NCBI RefSeq assembly: GCF_003287735.1
Contig: NZ_NSCM01000003.1
Location: 1 to 64,000, forward strand
DNA length: 64,000 nt
Origin: Photorhabdus bodei
Lineage (GTDB): Bacteria > Pseudomonadota > Gammaproteobacteria > Enterobacterales > Enterobacteriaceae
Direction of reading: 5' to 3'
The notes beneath the pieces were generated by a model. It had not been told where the DNA came from. It worked only from the letters and a program-made list of their open reading frames with translations, and searched no databases. Below are positions 8,497-17,628 of this stretch, piece by piece (the first letter of the stretch is position 1; each line of letters opens with the position of its first letter). A program made the position numbers and the translations under genes.

Positions 8497-10017
8497 ATGG
8501 AGTTTAGTGTAAAAAGCGGTAGCCCGGAAAAACAACGTAGTGCATGTATCATTGTCGGCGTTTTCGAACCTCGCCGCCTTTCCTCTATCGCTGAACAACT
8601 TGATAAAATAAGTGACGGTTACATCAGTGCATTACTGCGCCGCGGTGAACTAGAAGGCAAAGTTGGTCAATCACTGTTGCTGCATCATGTTCCCAATGTG
8701 TTATCTGAACGTATTCTGCTTATCGGCTGTGGTAAAGAGCGTGAATTGGATGAACGCCAGTATAAACAGATTATTCAGAAAACTATCAATACCCTCAATG
8801 AAACGGGGTCAATGGAAGCTGTTTGCTTCTTAACAGAATTGCATGTTAAAGGCCGCAATAATTATTGGAAAGTGCGCCAAGCGGTAGAAACAGCAAAAGA
8901 ATCTCTCTATGTTTTCAACCAGCTAAAAAGTAATAAAAATGAGTTGCGCCGCCCACTGCGTAAAATGGTTTTCAATGTTCCGACCCGCCGGGAGCTAACC
9001 AGTGGTGAACGTGCCATCCAACACGGCCTTGCTATTGCTGCCGGTATCAAAGCGGCCAAAGATCTTGGTAATATGCCACCCAATATCTGTAATGCGGCTT
9101 ATCTGGCTTCTCAGGCACGCCAGCTCGCAGATTCGGCCAATAGCCATATTACAACAAAAGTGATTGGTGAAGAGCAGATGAAAGAGCTAGGCATGAATGC
9201 CTACCTGGCTGTTGGTCAGGGTTCTCAGAATGAATCTCTGATGTCAGTCATGGAATATAAAGGCAGTCCTGATAAAAATGCCAAACCCATCATCTTGGTT
9301 GGCAAGGGGCTGACTTTTGACTCCGGCGGTATTTCAATCAAATCTGCGGGTGGCATGGATGAGATGAAATACGATATGTGTGGGGCTGCAACAGTTTATG
9401 GCGTGATGCGTGTGGTTTCTGAGCTACAATTACCGCTCAATGTCATCGGTGTCATAGCAGGCTGTGAGAATATGCCAGGAGGGCGCGCTTACCGGCCTGG
9501 AGATATTTTAACTACCCTATCTGGCCAGACTGTCGAAGTGCTCAATACCGATGCCGAAGGCCGTCTGGTTCTGTGCGATGCGTTAACTTACGTTGAACGT
9601 TTTGATCCAGAATTGGTCATTGATATCGCTACACTGACCGGTGCTTGCATAACAGCTCTTGGTAATCATTACAGTGGATTGCTATCCAACCATAATCCCC
9701 TGGCCCATGAGTTACTCAATGCTTCAGAACAATCCGGTGATCGCGCATGGCGCCTACCAATGACTGACGAGTTTCTCGAACAAATCGATTCTAACTTTGC
9801 CGATCTGGCGAATACCGGTGGCAGTGCGGGTGGTGCGATTACCGCCGCCTGTTTCCTGTCCCGCTTCGCAACAAAATATCACTGGGCACATCTGGATATC
9901 GCGGGTACGGCCTGGCGTTCAGGTAAAGCAAAAGGTGCAACAGGTCGCCCGGTTGCACTACTGTCGCAATTCCTGTTAAATCGGGCAGGAAGTACCGGTA
10001 TCAATAACGACGATTGA
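8497..10017 (+). CDS. pepA: Leucyl aminopeptidase PepA (aminopeptidase A)
   Basis: The 506-residue protein is a full-length M17 metallopeptidase. The C-terminal catalytic domain shows [11 protein letters not shown] (metal-binding Lys and Asp) and NTDAEGRL at residues 350-357, the family signature. It removes N-terminal residues from peptides in the cytoplasm as a hexamer. In E. coli PepA also binds DNA, acting in carAB regulation and Xer recombination; that role is known for the family and only inferred here. The start is supported by CAGGAG upstream of the ATG. It is followed by holC and valS as in E. coli. Confidence 0.95.
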   Translation: MEFSVKSGSPEKQRSACIIVGVFEPRRLSSIAEQLDKISDGYISALLRRGELEGKVGQSLLLHHVPNVLSERILLIGCGKERELDERQYKQIIQKTINTLNETGSMEAVCFLTELHVKGRNNYWKVRQAVETAKESLYVFNQLKSNKNELRRPLRKMVFNVPTRRELTSGERAIQHGLAIAAGIKAAKDLGNMPPNICNAAYLASQARQLADSANSHITTKVIGEEQMKELGMNAYLAVGQGSQNESLMSVMEYKGSPDKNAKPIILVGKGLTFDSGGISIKSAGGMDEMKYDMCGAATVYGVMRVVSELQLPLNVIGVIAGCENMPGGRAYRPGDILTTLSGQTVEVLNTDAEGRLVLCDALTYVERFDPELVIDIATLTGACITALGNHYSGLLSNHNPLAHELLNASEQSGDRAWRLPMTDEFLEQIDSNFADLANTGGSAGGAITAACFLSRFATKYHWAHLDIAGTAWRSGKAKGATGRPVALLSQFLLNRAGSTGINNDD

Positions 10018-10041
10018 TTTGATTCCCCGCTTAGTTTATCA

Positions 10042-10065
10042 AAAGGGCATTTGACAATGCCCTTT
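10042..10065 (+). terminator. Hairpin between pepA and holC
   Basis: Perfect arms AAAGGGCATT and AATGCCCTTT enclose a TGAC loop. The T-tract is short, so this may be an attenuating or stabilising intercistronic hairpin rather than a full stop. It ends 18 bases before the holC start. Confidence 0.5.
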
Positions 10066-10083
10066 CTCCGTAACAGAGACATT

Positions 10084-10533
10084 ATGAAAAGTGCCACGTT
10101 TTATTTACTGGAACAGCCATCACCTCAAGCAGATTTGCAAGCTCACGAATGGCTGGCATGCCAATTTGCGGCTGACCAATGGCGAGCAGGAAAACGGGTG
10201 CTAATTGCCTGTGAAAATCAGCAACAGGCAGAAAAGTTAGATGAAGCCTTATGGCAACGGGAGCCTCATCAGTTCGTTCCACATAATCTTGCGGGTGAAG
10301 GGCCAAGATATGGCGCACCAGTTGAGTTATGTTGGCCGCAAAAACGGGGAAACGCTCCCCGTGATATCCTAATAAATCTGTTGCCACAATTTGCAGACTT
10401 TGCCACCGCTTTCCATGAAGTGATAGACTTCGTTCCTATAGATGAAAATTTGAAACAGTTGGCGCGTGAACGATATAAATCATATCGCAGCGTCGGCTTT
10501 AATTTGACCATGGCAACGCCGCCAACATACTAA
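10084..10533 (+). CDS. holC: DNA polymerase III chi subunit
   Basis: The 149-residue protein matches HolC throughout: [11 protein letters not shown] at the start, [20 protein letters not shown] and [11 protein letters not shown]. Chi links the clamp loader, through psi (HolD), to single-stranded-DNA-binding protein at the replication fork. The start is at 10084, where the conserved MKxATFYLL begins; an upstream in-frame ATG at 10051 falls inside the preceding hairpin. It is followed 13 bases later by valS, the usual pair. Confidence 0.95.
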   Translation: MKSATFYLLEQPSPQADLQAHEWLACQFAADQWRAGKRVLIACENQQQAEKLDEALWQREPHQFVPHNLAGEGPRYGAPVELCWPQKRGNAPRDILINLLPQFADFATAFHEVIDFVPIDENLKQLARERYKSYRSVGFNLTMATPPTY

Positions 10534-10546
10534 GTATCAAGATAAA

Positions 10547-13444
10547 ATGGAAAAAACACCCGCAATTCAAACGCAAGCCGAGCCATCTCTCGATAAAACG
10601 TACAATCCTAAAGAAATTGAGCAGCCTCTTTATAACCATTGGGAGAAAAGTGGTTACTTCAAGCCTAATGGCGATACCCGCCGTGAGAGTTTCTGTATTG
10701 TTATCCCGCCACCAAACGTGACCGGCAGCCTGCATATGGGCCATGCGTTTCAGCAAACCATTATGGATACCATGATCCGTTATCAACGAATGCAGGGTAA
10801 AAATACTTTATGGCAGTCCGGTACTGACCACGCAGGTATTGCTACTCAAATGGTGGTTGAGCGCAAGATCGCAACAGAAGAAGGCAAAACCCGTCACGAT
10901 TATGGCCGTGATGCATTTATCGATAAGATTTGGCAGTGGAAAGCAGAATCCGGCGGCACGATTACCAATCAGATGCGTCGTCTGGGCAACTCCGTTGACT
11001 GGGAGCGCGAGCGTTTCACTATGGATGAAGGTCTATCCAACGCCGTAAAAGAAGCCTTTGTCCGTTTGTATCAAGAAAATCTCATTTATCGCGGTAAACG
11101 TTTGGTTAACTGGGACCCGAAATTGCACACTGCAATTTCCGATCTGGAAGTTGAGAACCGTGAAGTTAAGGGTTCTATGTGGCATCTACGTTATCCATTG
11201 GCCGATGGTGTCACAACCGCAGAAGGGAAAGATTACCTGATCGTTGCAACTACCCGGCCTGAAACTATGTTAGGCGATACCGGCGTGGCAGTTAACCCAG
11301 AAGATCCGCGCTATAAGGATTTAATCGGCAAAGAAATTATTCTGCCATTGATTAACCGCCGCATTCCTATTATCGGTGATGAACATGCGGATATGGAAAA
11401 AGGTACCGGTTGCGTAAAAATTACACCTGCCCATGACTTCAATGACTATGAAGTCGGTAAGCGCCATGCCCTGCCGATGATCAATATCATGACTCTTGAT
11501 GGCAACATCCGCCATAAAGCAGAAGTTTTTGATACTCATGGCGAGATTTCTGACACTTACAGCTCTGATATTCCGGCTGAATATCAAGGCATGGAGCGTT
11601 TTGCTGCCCGTAAAGCTATCGTGGCAGAGTTCGAAAGACTGGGCCTGCTGGTTGAAATTAAAGCTCATGATCTAACCGTTCCTTATGGCGATCGCGGCGG
11701 TGTGGTTATTGAACCCATGCTGACTGATCAATGGTATGTCCGTACTGCGCCTTTGGCGAAAGTGGCTATCGAAGCCGTTGAAAATGGTGATATCCAGTTT
11801 GTACCTAAACAGTATGAAAATATGTATTACTCCTGGATGCGCGATATTCAAGATTGGTGTATCTCTCGCCAATTATGGTGGGGCCACCGCATCCCGGCAT
11901 GGTATGACGCCAACGGTAATGTCTATGTTGGCCGCAGTGAAGAAGAAGTGCGTCGTGAAAATAATCTGGGCACAGATATCTCTTTAAACCAAGATGAAGA
12001 TGTACTGGATACCTGGTTCTCTTCCGGTTTATGGACTTTCTCTACCCTTGGTTGGCCAGAACAAACTGACGCGCTGAAAACTTTCCACCCAACCGATGTG
12101 TTGGTGAGTGGCTTTGATATCATCTTTTTCTGGATTGCCCGTATGATCATGATGACCATGCATTTCATCAAAGATGAAAATGGCAAACCTCAGGTTCCCT
12201 TTAAGACTGTTTACATGACCGGTCTTATCCGGGATGACGAAGGTCAGAAGATGTCCAAATCCAAAGGAAATGTTATTGACCCACTGGACATGGTTGACGG
12301 TATTTCTCTGGAAGAACTGCTGGAAAAACGCACCGGCAATATGATGCAGCCCCAGTTGGCTGAAAAAATCCGCAAACGTACCGAAAAACAGTTCCCGGCT
12401 GGTATTGAAGCGCATGGTACCGATGCCCTGCGCTTTACGTTAGCAGCGCTGGCCTCAACAGGTCGTGATATCAACTGGGATATGAAACGCCTGCAAGGTT
12501 ACCGTAATTTCTGCAACAAATTATGGAACGCCAGCCGCTTTGTTCTGATGAATACAGAAGGCCAGGATTGCGGCCAACATGGCGGCGAAATGGCGCTATC
12601 GTTGGCTGATCGTTGGATTCTGGCTGAATTTAACCAGACAGTAAAAGTCTACCGTGAAGCACTGGATACCTATCGTTTCGATATGGCGGCCAATATTCTT
12701 TATGAATTCACTTGGAACCAGTTCTGTGACTGGTATCTGGAGCTTTCTAAACCGGCAATTAACAAAGGTTCAGAGGCAGAAGTTCGTGGCGCCCGTCATA
12801 CTCTGATCGAGGTTCTGGAAGGATTATTGCGCCTGGCTCACCCGATTATTCCATTTATCACCGAAACCATCTGGCAGCGAGTGAAAATGGTGAAGGGAAT
12901 TGAGGCAGATACCATTATGCTGCAACCGTTCCCAGAATTTGATCTAACGAAAACTGATGAGTTGGCGTTGAACGATCTGGAATGGATTAAGGAAGCGATT
13001 ATTGCAGTACGTAATATCCGTGCTGAAATGAATATCGCACCGGGTAAGCCACTGGAAGTTCTGCTGCGTAATGCCGATGCTGATGCACAACGTCGTGTAG
13101 CGGAAAACCTGAATTTCATTCAAGCAATGGGCCGATTATCTTCTGTCACGCTTCTGTCTGCGGGTGAAGAAGCACCGATTTCTGTCACTAAATTGATTAA
13201 TGGTGCAGAAGTATTAATCCCAATGGCTGGCTTAGTCGATAAAGAAGCTGAACTAAACCGCTTAAATAAAGAGATTGAGAAGCTGGATAAAGAGATTGGC
13301 GCCATTGAAAGTAAGCTGTCAAATGAAGGCTTCGTTAGCCGTGCGCCCGAAGCCGTTGTAGCCAAAGAGCGTGAACGTCTGGCAAGCTACAATACATCCA
13401 AAGAGAAGCTGCTGGCTCAGAAAGAAACAATTGCCGCGTTGTAA
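10547..13444 (+). CDS. valS: Valyl-tRNA synthetase
   Basis: A complete class I synthetase of 965 residues. The HIGH-type motif is HMGH at residue 63 and KMSKS starts at residue 568. The editing domain lies between them, and the C-terminus has the valine-enzyme coiled coil rich in Lys and Glu (about 895-960). It charges tRNA-Val and edits mischarged threonine. It follows holC in what looks like a pepA-holC-valS series and ends at a clear terminator. Confidence 0.97.
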   Translation: MEKTPAIQTQAEPSLDKTYNPKEIEQPLYNHWEKSGYFKPNGDTRRESFCIVIPPPNVTGSLHMGHAFQQTIMDTMIRYQRMQGKNTLWQSGTDHAGIATQMVVERKIATEEGKTRHDYGRDAFIDKIWQWKAESGGTITNQMRRLGNSVDWERERFTMDEGLSNAVKEAFVRLYQENLIYRGKRLVNWDPKLHTAISDLEVENREVKGSMWHLRYPLADGVTTAEGKDYLIVATTRPETMLGDTGVAVNPEDPRYKDLIGKEIILPLINRRIPIIGDEHADMEKGTGCVKITPAHDFNDYEVGKRHALPMINIMTLDGNIRHKAEVFDTHGEISDTYSSDIPAEYQGMERFAARKAIVAEFERLGLLVEIKAHDLTVPYGDRGGVVIEPMLTDQWYVRTAPLAKVAIEAVENGDIQFVPKQYENMYYSWMRDIQDWCISRQLWWGHRIPAWYDANGNVYVGRSEEEVRRENNLGTDISLNQDEDVLDTWFSSGLWTFSTLGWPEQTDALKTFHPTDVLVSGFDIIFFWIARMIMMTMHFIKDENGKPQVPFKTVYMTGLIRDDEGQKMSKSKGNVIDPLDMVDGISLEELLEKRTGNMMQPQLAEKIRKRTEKQFPAGIEAHGTDALRFTLAALASTGRDINWDMKRLQGYRNFCNKLWNASRFVLMNTEGQDCGQHGGEMALSLADRWILAEFNQTVKVYREALDTYRFDMAANILYEFTWNQFCDWYLELSKPAINKGSEAEVRGARHTLIEVLEGLLRLAHPIIPFITETIWQRVKMVKGIEADTIMLQPFPEFDLTKTDELALNDLEWIKEAIIAVRNIRAEMNIAPGKPLEVLLRNADADAQRRVAENLNFIQAMGRLSSVTLLSAGEEAPISVTKLINGAEVLIPMAGLVDKEAELNRLNKEIEKLDKEIGAIESKLSNEGFVSRAPEAVVAKERERLASYNTSKEKLLAQKETIAAL

Positions 13445-13469
13445 TATTTTCAAAAAGTAAATTCTCACC

Positions 13470-13502
13470 AAAGCCACTGACAATGAATTGCAGTGGCTTT
13501 TT
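13470..13502 (+). terminator. Intrinsic terminator of valS
   Basis: Arms AAAGCCACTG and CAGTGGCTTT (10 bp, 11-base loop) end in a T-run, 26 bases after the valS stop. Confidence 0.85.
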
Positions 13503-13885
13503 AATTTAAATAGTAAACGATAAAATTAATAATGAAATATAAATTCAACTCATTCTATATAAACATCATCAAAAATATTGAAAATAACAACACCTATCTC
13601 CTTAACATAAGTTAATATTTATTTTATTCATTTTTAAATTTACATATCTTAAATGACAATATGATATAATTTTATTTTATATATAAATCATTATATTTAG
13701 CATATTATACAGAGAGCAAAATCATATAAATACATTATTACAAGCAAAAAGGAAACCAATAATGCAATTCTAGCCAAATTAAATACTCAATTATTTATTG
13801 TTATGAACAATTTATTTCAGCGGGAATTATTAAGGTAGTAATAAATTAATTAATTCACTAATTTATAACAACCCGGAGAAACAAA
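13503..13885 (+). promoter_or_regulatory. AT-rich leader of the first binding-protein gene
   Basis: About 380 bases with no ORF. Its second half shares a recognisable pattern with 14810-14930, just before the permease gene: ATATGATATAA, TTTATTTTATATATA, then CATATAAATA before a GGGAAA- or GGAAA-like ribosome site. The resemblance suggests a duplicated promoter or leader. Confidence 0.45.
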
Positions 13886-14659
13886 ATGAAAACAATTCTT
13901 ACCCTATTATTGGCAAGCACTATCCAATTCAGTCTCGTATATTCAGCTAATGCAGAAACAACCCTTGATAAGATTAAATCCACCGGCACACTCAGAATAG
14001 CAACGGAAGGCGCTTATCCACCATTCACTTATCGCGATGCCTCGGGTACTTTAACTGGCTTCGATGTCGACATTGGCCGTGAAATTGCACACCGATTGAA
14101 TGTCAAACCAACATTTATTGAAGGAAAATGGGACGGACTTATTGCCGGGCTGGATGCCGGACGTTCTGATGCAGTAATTAATCAAATTGCAATTACACCT
14201 GAGCGCAAGAAAAAATATGACTTCTCCATCCCCTATATCACATCGCAAGCGGTACTTATCATTAATAAAGATAATAATAACATAAAAAAATTCAGCGATT
14301 TAAAAGGCAAAACCTCAGCACATACTCTAACCAACAACTTCGCCCAAATAGCCAGAGATAATGGCGCAGAAATTATCGGCACTAATGGATTTAGTCAAGA
14401 AATCGAACTGGTTAGTACCGGCAGAGCCGATGCCACTATTAATGATAGCCTATCTTATCTGGACTATAAGAAGCATAAGCCAAACGCACCAGTAAAAATT
14501 GTTGCAACAACCCCCAATGCAGGTCAAACAGCGGTTTTGCTCCGCAAGGGCGAGTCAGAACTAAAAGTTGCTATTGATAAAGCAATAACTGACATCAAAA
14601 CCGATGGCACTTACCAGCGTATCTGGGCTCAATATTTTGGCGATAATCTTCCCAAATAA
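13886..14659 (+). CDS. Polar amino-acid ABC transporter, periplasmic binding protein (copy 1)
   Basis: The 257-residue protein has a Sec signal peptide ending near SANA and the type II solute-binding fold of polar-amino-acid transporters: GTLRIATEGAYPPFTY, GFDVDIGREIA, WDGLIAGL, QIAITPERKKKYDFS. It most resembles cystine/glutamine-type receptors such as FliY/TcyJ, but the ligand cannot be read from the sequence. It lies 272 bases before a permease and ATPase, with a paralogue after them. The start follows a GGAG ribosome site. A hairpin after its stop may give it higher expression than the membrane genes. Confidence 0.85.
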   Translation: MKTILTLLLASTIQFSLVYSANAETTLDKIKSTGTLRIATEGAYPPFTYRDASGTLTGFDVDIGREIAHRLNVKPTFIEGKWDGLIAGLDAGRSDAVINQIAITPERKKKYDFSIPYITSQAVLIINKDNNNIKKFSDLKGKTSAHTLTNNFAQIARDNGAEIIGTNGFSQEIELVSTGRADATINDSLSYLDYKKHKPNAPVKIVATTPNAGQTAVLLRKGESELKVAIDKAITDIKTDGTYQRIWAQYFGDNLPK

Positions 14660-14686
14660 GTGAAAGATTATCTTATTCAGATAGAC

Positions 14687-14726
14687 AGTTCCCTAAAAGT
14701 TGAATACAAACTCTAACCAGGGAACT
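14687..14726 (+). terminator. Hairpin after binding-protein copy 1
   Basis: Arms AGTTCCCT and AGGGAACT (8 bp) enclose a 24-base loop, 27 bases after the stop. Partial termination here would raise binding protein over permease, a common arrangement in such operons. Confidence 0.4.
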
Positions 14727-14931
14727 TTATCATCAACCGTGTTGAATTGAGTAATCAGAAAATATTTTAGCCAAATATTATATATATTAATTTATATAAT
14801 TTTTTTTATATATCCAAAATAACCATATGATATAACTTTATTTTATATATATAAATTGACAGCTTGCAATATGATATTTAAAAAAATCACATATAAATAT
14901 ATTGTTATATTACACACAATAGGGAAAATAT

Positions 14932-15633
14932 ATGGAGCCCTCCTGGTTTAATCTAGTACTCGATTCTTTTTGGCCTATGCTTTATGCGGGCTTTACTTTC
15001 ACTATTCCACTAACTCTTATTACCTTTACTCTCGGTATCATACTGGGTTTTATTGTTGCGCTCATCCGGCTTTATGGGCCGAAACCACTTATTGCTGTCG
15101 CCAAATTCTATGTATGGCTGATCCGCGGCACACCGTTGCTGGTACAACTGTTTCTTATTTTTTATGCCTTACCTAGCATTGGCATTACGTTAGGCGCATT
15201 TACCTCGGCAGTGATTGGTTTCACGTTAAATATTGGTGCCTATACCTCTGAGATAATTCGCGCCACTTTATTGTCTGTACCAAAAGGGCAGTGGGAAGCA
15301 GCTTATTCTATCGGCATGAGCTGGACACAATCATTGCGTCGGATCATTCTACCTCAAGCCGCAAGAATCGCTATCCCACCACTCTCAAACACATTTATTT
15401 CACTGGTGAAAGATACTTCACTGGCCTCAGTCATTACCGTACCGGAGCTTTTCCTTGCCGCACAACGTATTGCAGCGGTGACTTATCAACCTCTCATTCT
15501 TTATACTGAGGCGGCAATACTTTATCTGATAATCAGTTCAGTATTGTCATCACTACAAGCCCGTCTGGAAAAGAAGTTTTCGCAAAAGAGTGACACACAG
15601 GAATTAAAAGATGATTCAACTCTCCGGCATTGA
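14932..15633 (+). CDS. Polar amino-acid ABC transporter permease
   Basis: The 233-residue inner-membrane protein has about five helices and the PAAT-family permease signatures: IRGTPLLVQLFLIFYALP and, near residues 120-150, the EAA loop (GQWEAAYSIGMSWTQSLRRI) that docks on the ATPase. It likely forms a homodimer, since only one permease gene is present. Its end overlaps the ATPase gene by 23 bases, so the two are translationally coupled. Confidence 0.9.
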   Translation: MEPSWFNLVLDSFWPMLYAGFTFTIPLTLITFTLGIILGFIVALIRLYGPKPLIAVAKFYVWLIRGTPLLVQLFLIFYALPSIGITLGAFTSAVIGFTLNIGAYTSEIIRATLLSVPKGQWEAAYSIGMSWTQSLRRIILPQAARIAIPPLSNTFISLVKDTSLASVITVPELFLAAQRIAAVTYQPLILYTEAAILYLIISSVLSSLQARLEKKFSQKSDTQELKDDSTLRH

Positions 15634-16375
15634 AAAAAGTTTTGACGGGCAAAAAGTCCTGAAAAAAATCGATCTTACCATTGAGGAAGGCAGCCTGACC
15701 GCACTGATTGGCCCGTCCGGAAGTGGCAAAAGCACGCTATTACGCTGCATCAACTTATTAGAAACTCCCCAGGCCGGAAAGCTCCAGATCGGCAATGAAA
15801 GCATGACCTTCACCGGCAAAGGGCGGATTACTCACAAGGATATACAACGGATCCGCCAACAAACCGGCATGGTGTTTCAAAACTTTCAGCTTTTCCCTCA
15901 CCTCACCGTCATTGAAAACATCATGGAAGGGTTAATCTGGGTTCAGAAATGGTCACGTGAACAGGCTAAACAGCGAGCGCTTGAACTACTGGAAAAGGTT
16001 GACATGTCACACAAGGCCGACGTCTTTCCAACCACACTATCCGGTGGTCAGCAACAGCGCGTGGCGATTGCCAGAGCACTGGCACCTTCACCCAAAGTGT
16101 TATTATGCGACGAGCCAACTTCCGCACTTGATCCTGAATTATCACAGGAAGTTGTTGCCGTATTAAAGCAATTAGCCAAAGAGGGAACTACAATGTTAAT
16201 GGCTACCCATGATCTGCGTTTGGCAGCAAATCTTGCCCACGACGTCATATTTTTAGAATCCGGGGAAATCGTCGAATCGGGAACGTCGAAAACGATTTTC
16301 ACTCGCGCCCTTAAACAACGTACTGTGGAATTTGTTTCAACCTTAACCAATACTTTACCGGATTGGGAGATATAA
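15611..16375 (+). CDS. Polar amino-acid ABC transporter ATP-binding protein
   Basis: The 254-residue ATPase carries Walker A GPSGSGKST, the signature LSGGQQQRVAIARAL, Walker B VLLCDEPTSALDPE and the switch His in MATHDLR. It powers import with the overlapping permease. Sequence and length match GlnQ/TcyN-type ATPases. The segment GKGRITHKDIQRIRQQTGMV is the usual Q-loop neighbourhood of this group. Confidence 0.92.
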   Translation: MIQLSGIEKSFDGQKVLKKIDLTIEEGSLTALIGPSGSGKSTLLRCINLLETPQAGKLQIGNESMTFTGKGRITHKDIQRIRQQTGMVFQNFQLFPHLTVIENIMEGLIWVQKWSREQAKQRALELLEKVDMSHKADVFPTTLSGGQQQRVAIARALAPSPKVLLCDEPTSALDPELSQEVVAVLKQLAKEGTTMLMATHDLRLAANLAHDVIFLESGEIVESGTSKTIFTRALKQRTVEFVSTLTNTLPDWEI

Positions 16376-16462
16376 CCCACCGTTAAAATAACCTTGCCGT
16401 AATTGATCTGAGAATCAGTTCATTACCATCAAATAGATTGCTTAACAGTTTGGAGAAAGAAA

Positions 16463-17236
16463 ATGAAAATGTTGCTTACCGCATTATTAGCGGGTGTCAT
16501 TCAACTCGGTATTGCATATTCTGCTAATGCAGAATCTGGCCTTGATAACATTAAATCAGCAGGCGTATTCAAAATCGCTACCGAAGGAACCTATCCACCA
16601 TTTACTTATCACGATGCTTCCGGAGCCTTAACTGGATTTGATATTGATATTGGCCGCGAAATCGCACGACGTCTGAATGTCAAAGCCCAATTTACCGAAG
16701 GCAAGTGGGATGGGCTTATTGCCGGGCTTGGTGCCAAACGCTATGACGCGGTACTCAATCAGGTCGCTATCACACCAGAACGCAAAAAGAAATATGACTT
16801 TTCCAACCCGTATATCATATCTAAAGCCGTACTTATCACCCGGCAAAATAATGACAGTATAAAAACGTTCAGCGATCTGAAAGGTAAAACCTCAAGCCAT
16901 AGCTTAACCAGTAATTACGCCCAGTTAGCAAAACATTTCGGTGCGGAAATCGTCCCTACCGAAGGATTTAATCAGGCAATCGATTTAGTTGCTACAGGCA
17001 GAGCCGATGCCACTATCAACGATAATCTGTCCTATCTCGATTTTAGGAAACACAAACCCAATGCACCGGTAAAAGTTGTCGCGTCCGAACCCAATGGCGA
17101 TCCAGTCGGTGTGCTAATTCGTAAAGGCGAGCCAGAATTACAAGCCGCTATCGATAAGGCACTAGCCGATATCAAAGCCGATGGCACCTATTTACATATT
17201 TCCACTCAGTATTTCGGTACCGATGTTTCCAAATAA
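16463..17236 (+). CDS. Polar amino-acid ABC transporter, periplasmic binding protein (copy 2)
   Basis: The protein has the same length (257 residues) and start context (GGAGAAAG before the ATG) as copy 1 and is closely similar along its length: signal peptide ending at SANA, GFDIDIGREIARRLNVK, KWDGLIAGL, VAITPERKKKYDFS, GRADATINDNLSYLDF. The differences cluster in the second half, which could mean a shifted ligand range. It follows the ATPase by 87 bases and ends the operon at a hairpin. Two receptors probably share one membrane complex. Confidence 0.85.
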   Translation: MKMLLTALLAGVIQLGIAYSANAESGLDNIKSAGVFKIATEGTYPPFTYHDASGALTGFDIDIGREIARRLNVKAQFTEGKWDGLIAGLGAKRYDAVLNQVAITPERKKKYDFSNPYIISKAVLITRQNNDSIKTFSDLKGKTSSHSLTSNYAQLAKHFGAEIVPTEGFNQAIDLVATGRADATINDNLSYLDFRKHKPNAPVKVVASEPNGDPVGVLIRKGEPELQAAIDKALADIKADGTYLHISTQYFGTDVSK

Positions 17237-17241
17237 GAAAA

Positions 17242-17270
17242 TAACCGCCTCTTCTTACAAGAGGTGGTTA
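17242..17270 (+). terminator. Terminator of the amino-acid transporter operon
   Basis: Twelve-bp arms TAACCGCCTCTT and AAGAGGTGGTTA (one G-U pair) with a CTTAC loop lie 5 bases after the binding-protein stop. A modest T-containing tail follows. Confidence 0.7.
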
Positions 17271-17628
17271 TCTATTTATCAATTAATTATCTCTCTTTTT
17301 ACATTCAAAAAATTTCAATCATTATGAAATTAATATCTTCTCGTTAACGATTATTTTAAATATATATTCAATGCAGTTATTAATTAACTTTCCTTAATCA
17401 CAATCAAATAATTAAAATATTTATTTCGGTGTAAAAACATCATTTAATAAAAATAATTTATTTCCCCGTTAGTATTCTATCCCTATCTATTGGAATACTA
17501 ATTCTCATACTGTCAACCTCAAAAATTATCACGCTATTCTGTTAAAGATTTTATTCATTCCGTAGTAAAGTCTCAAGTCGCCACTATTAAACCGGCTAAC
17601 AGATTAAAACAACATAAGGAACTGCAAT
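17271..17628 (+). promoter_or_regulatory. AT-rich upstream region of the tccC-like gene
   Basis: About 360 non-coding AT-rich bases. The toxin gene's own promoter must lie here because a terminator closes the previous operon. AT-richness is typical of DNA silenced by H-NS, which would be an inference. I did not identify specific operator sites. Confidence 0.4.
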
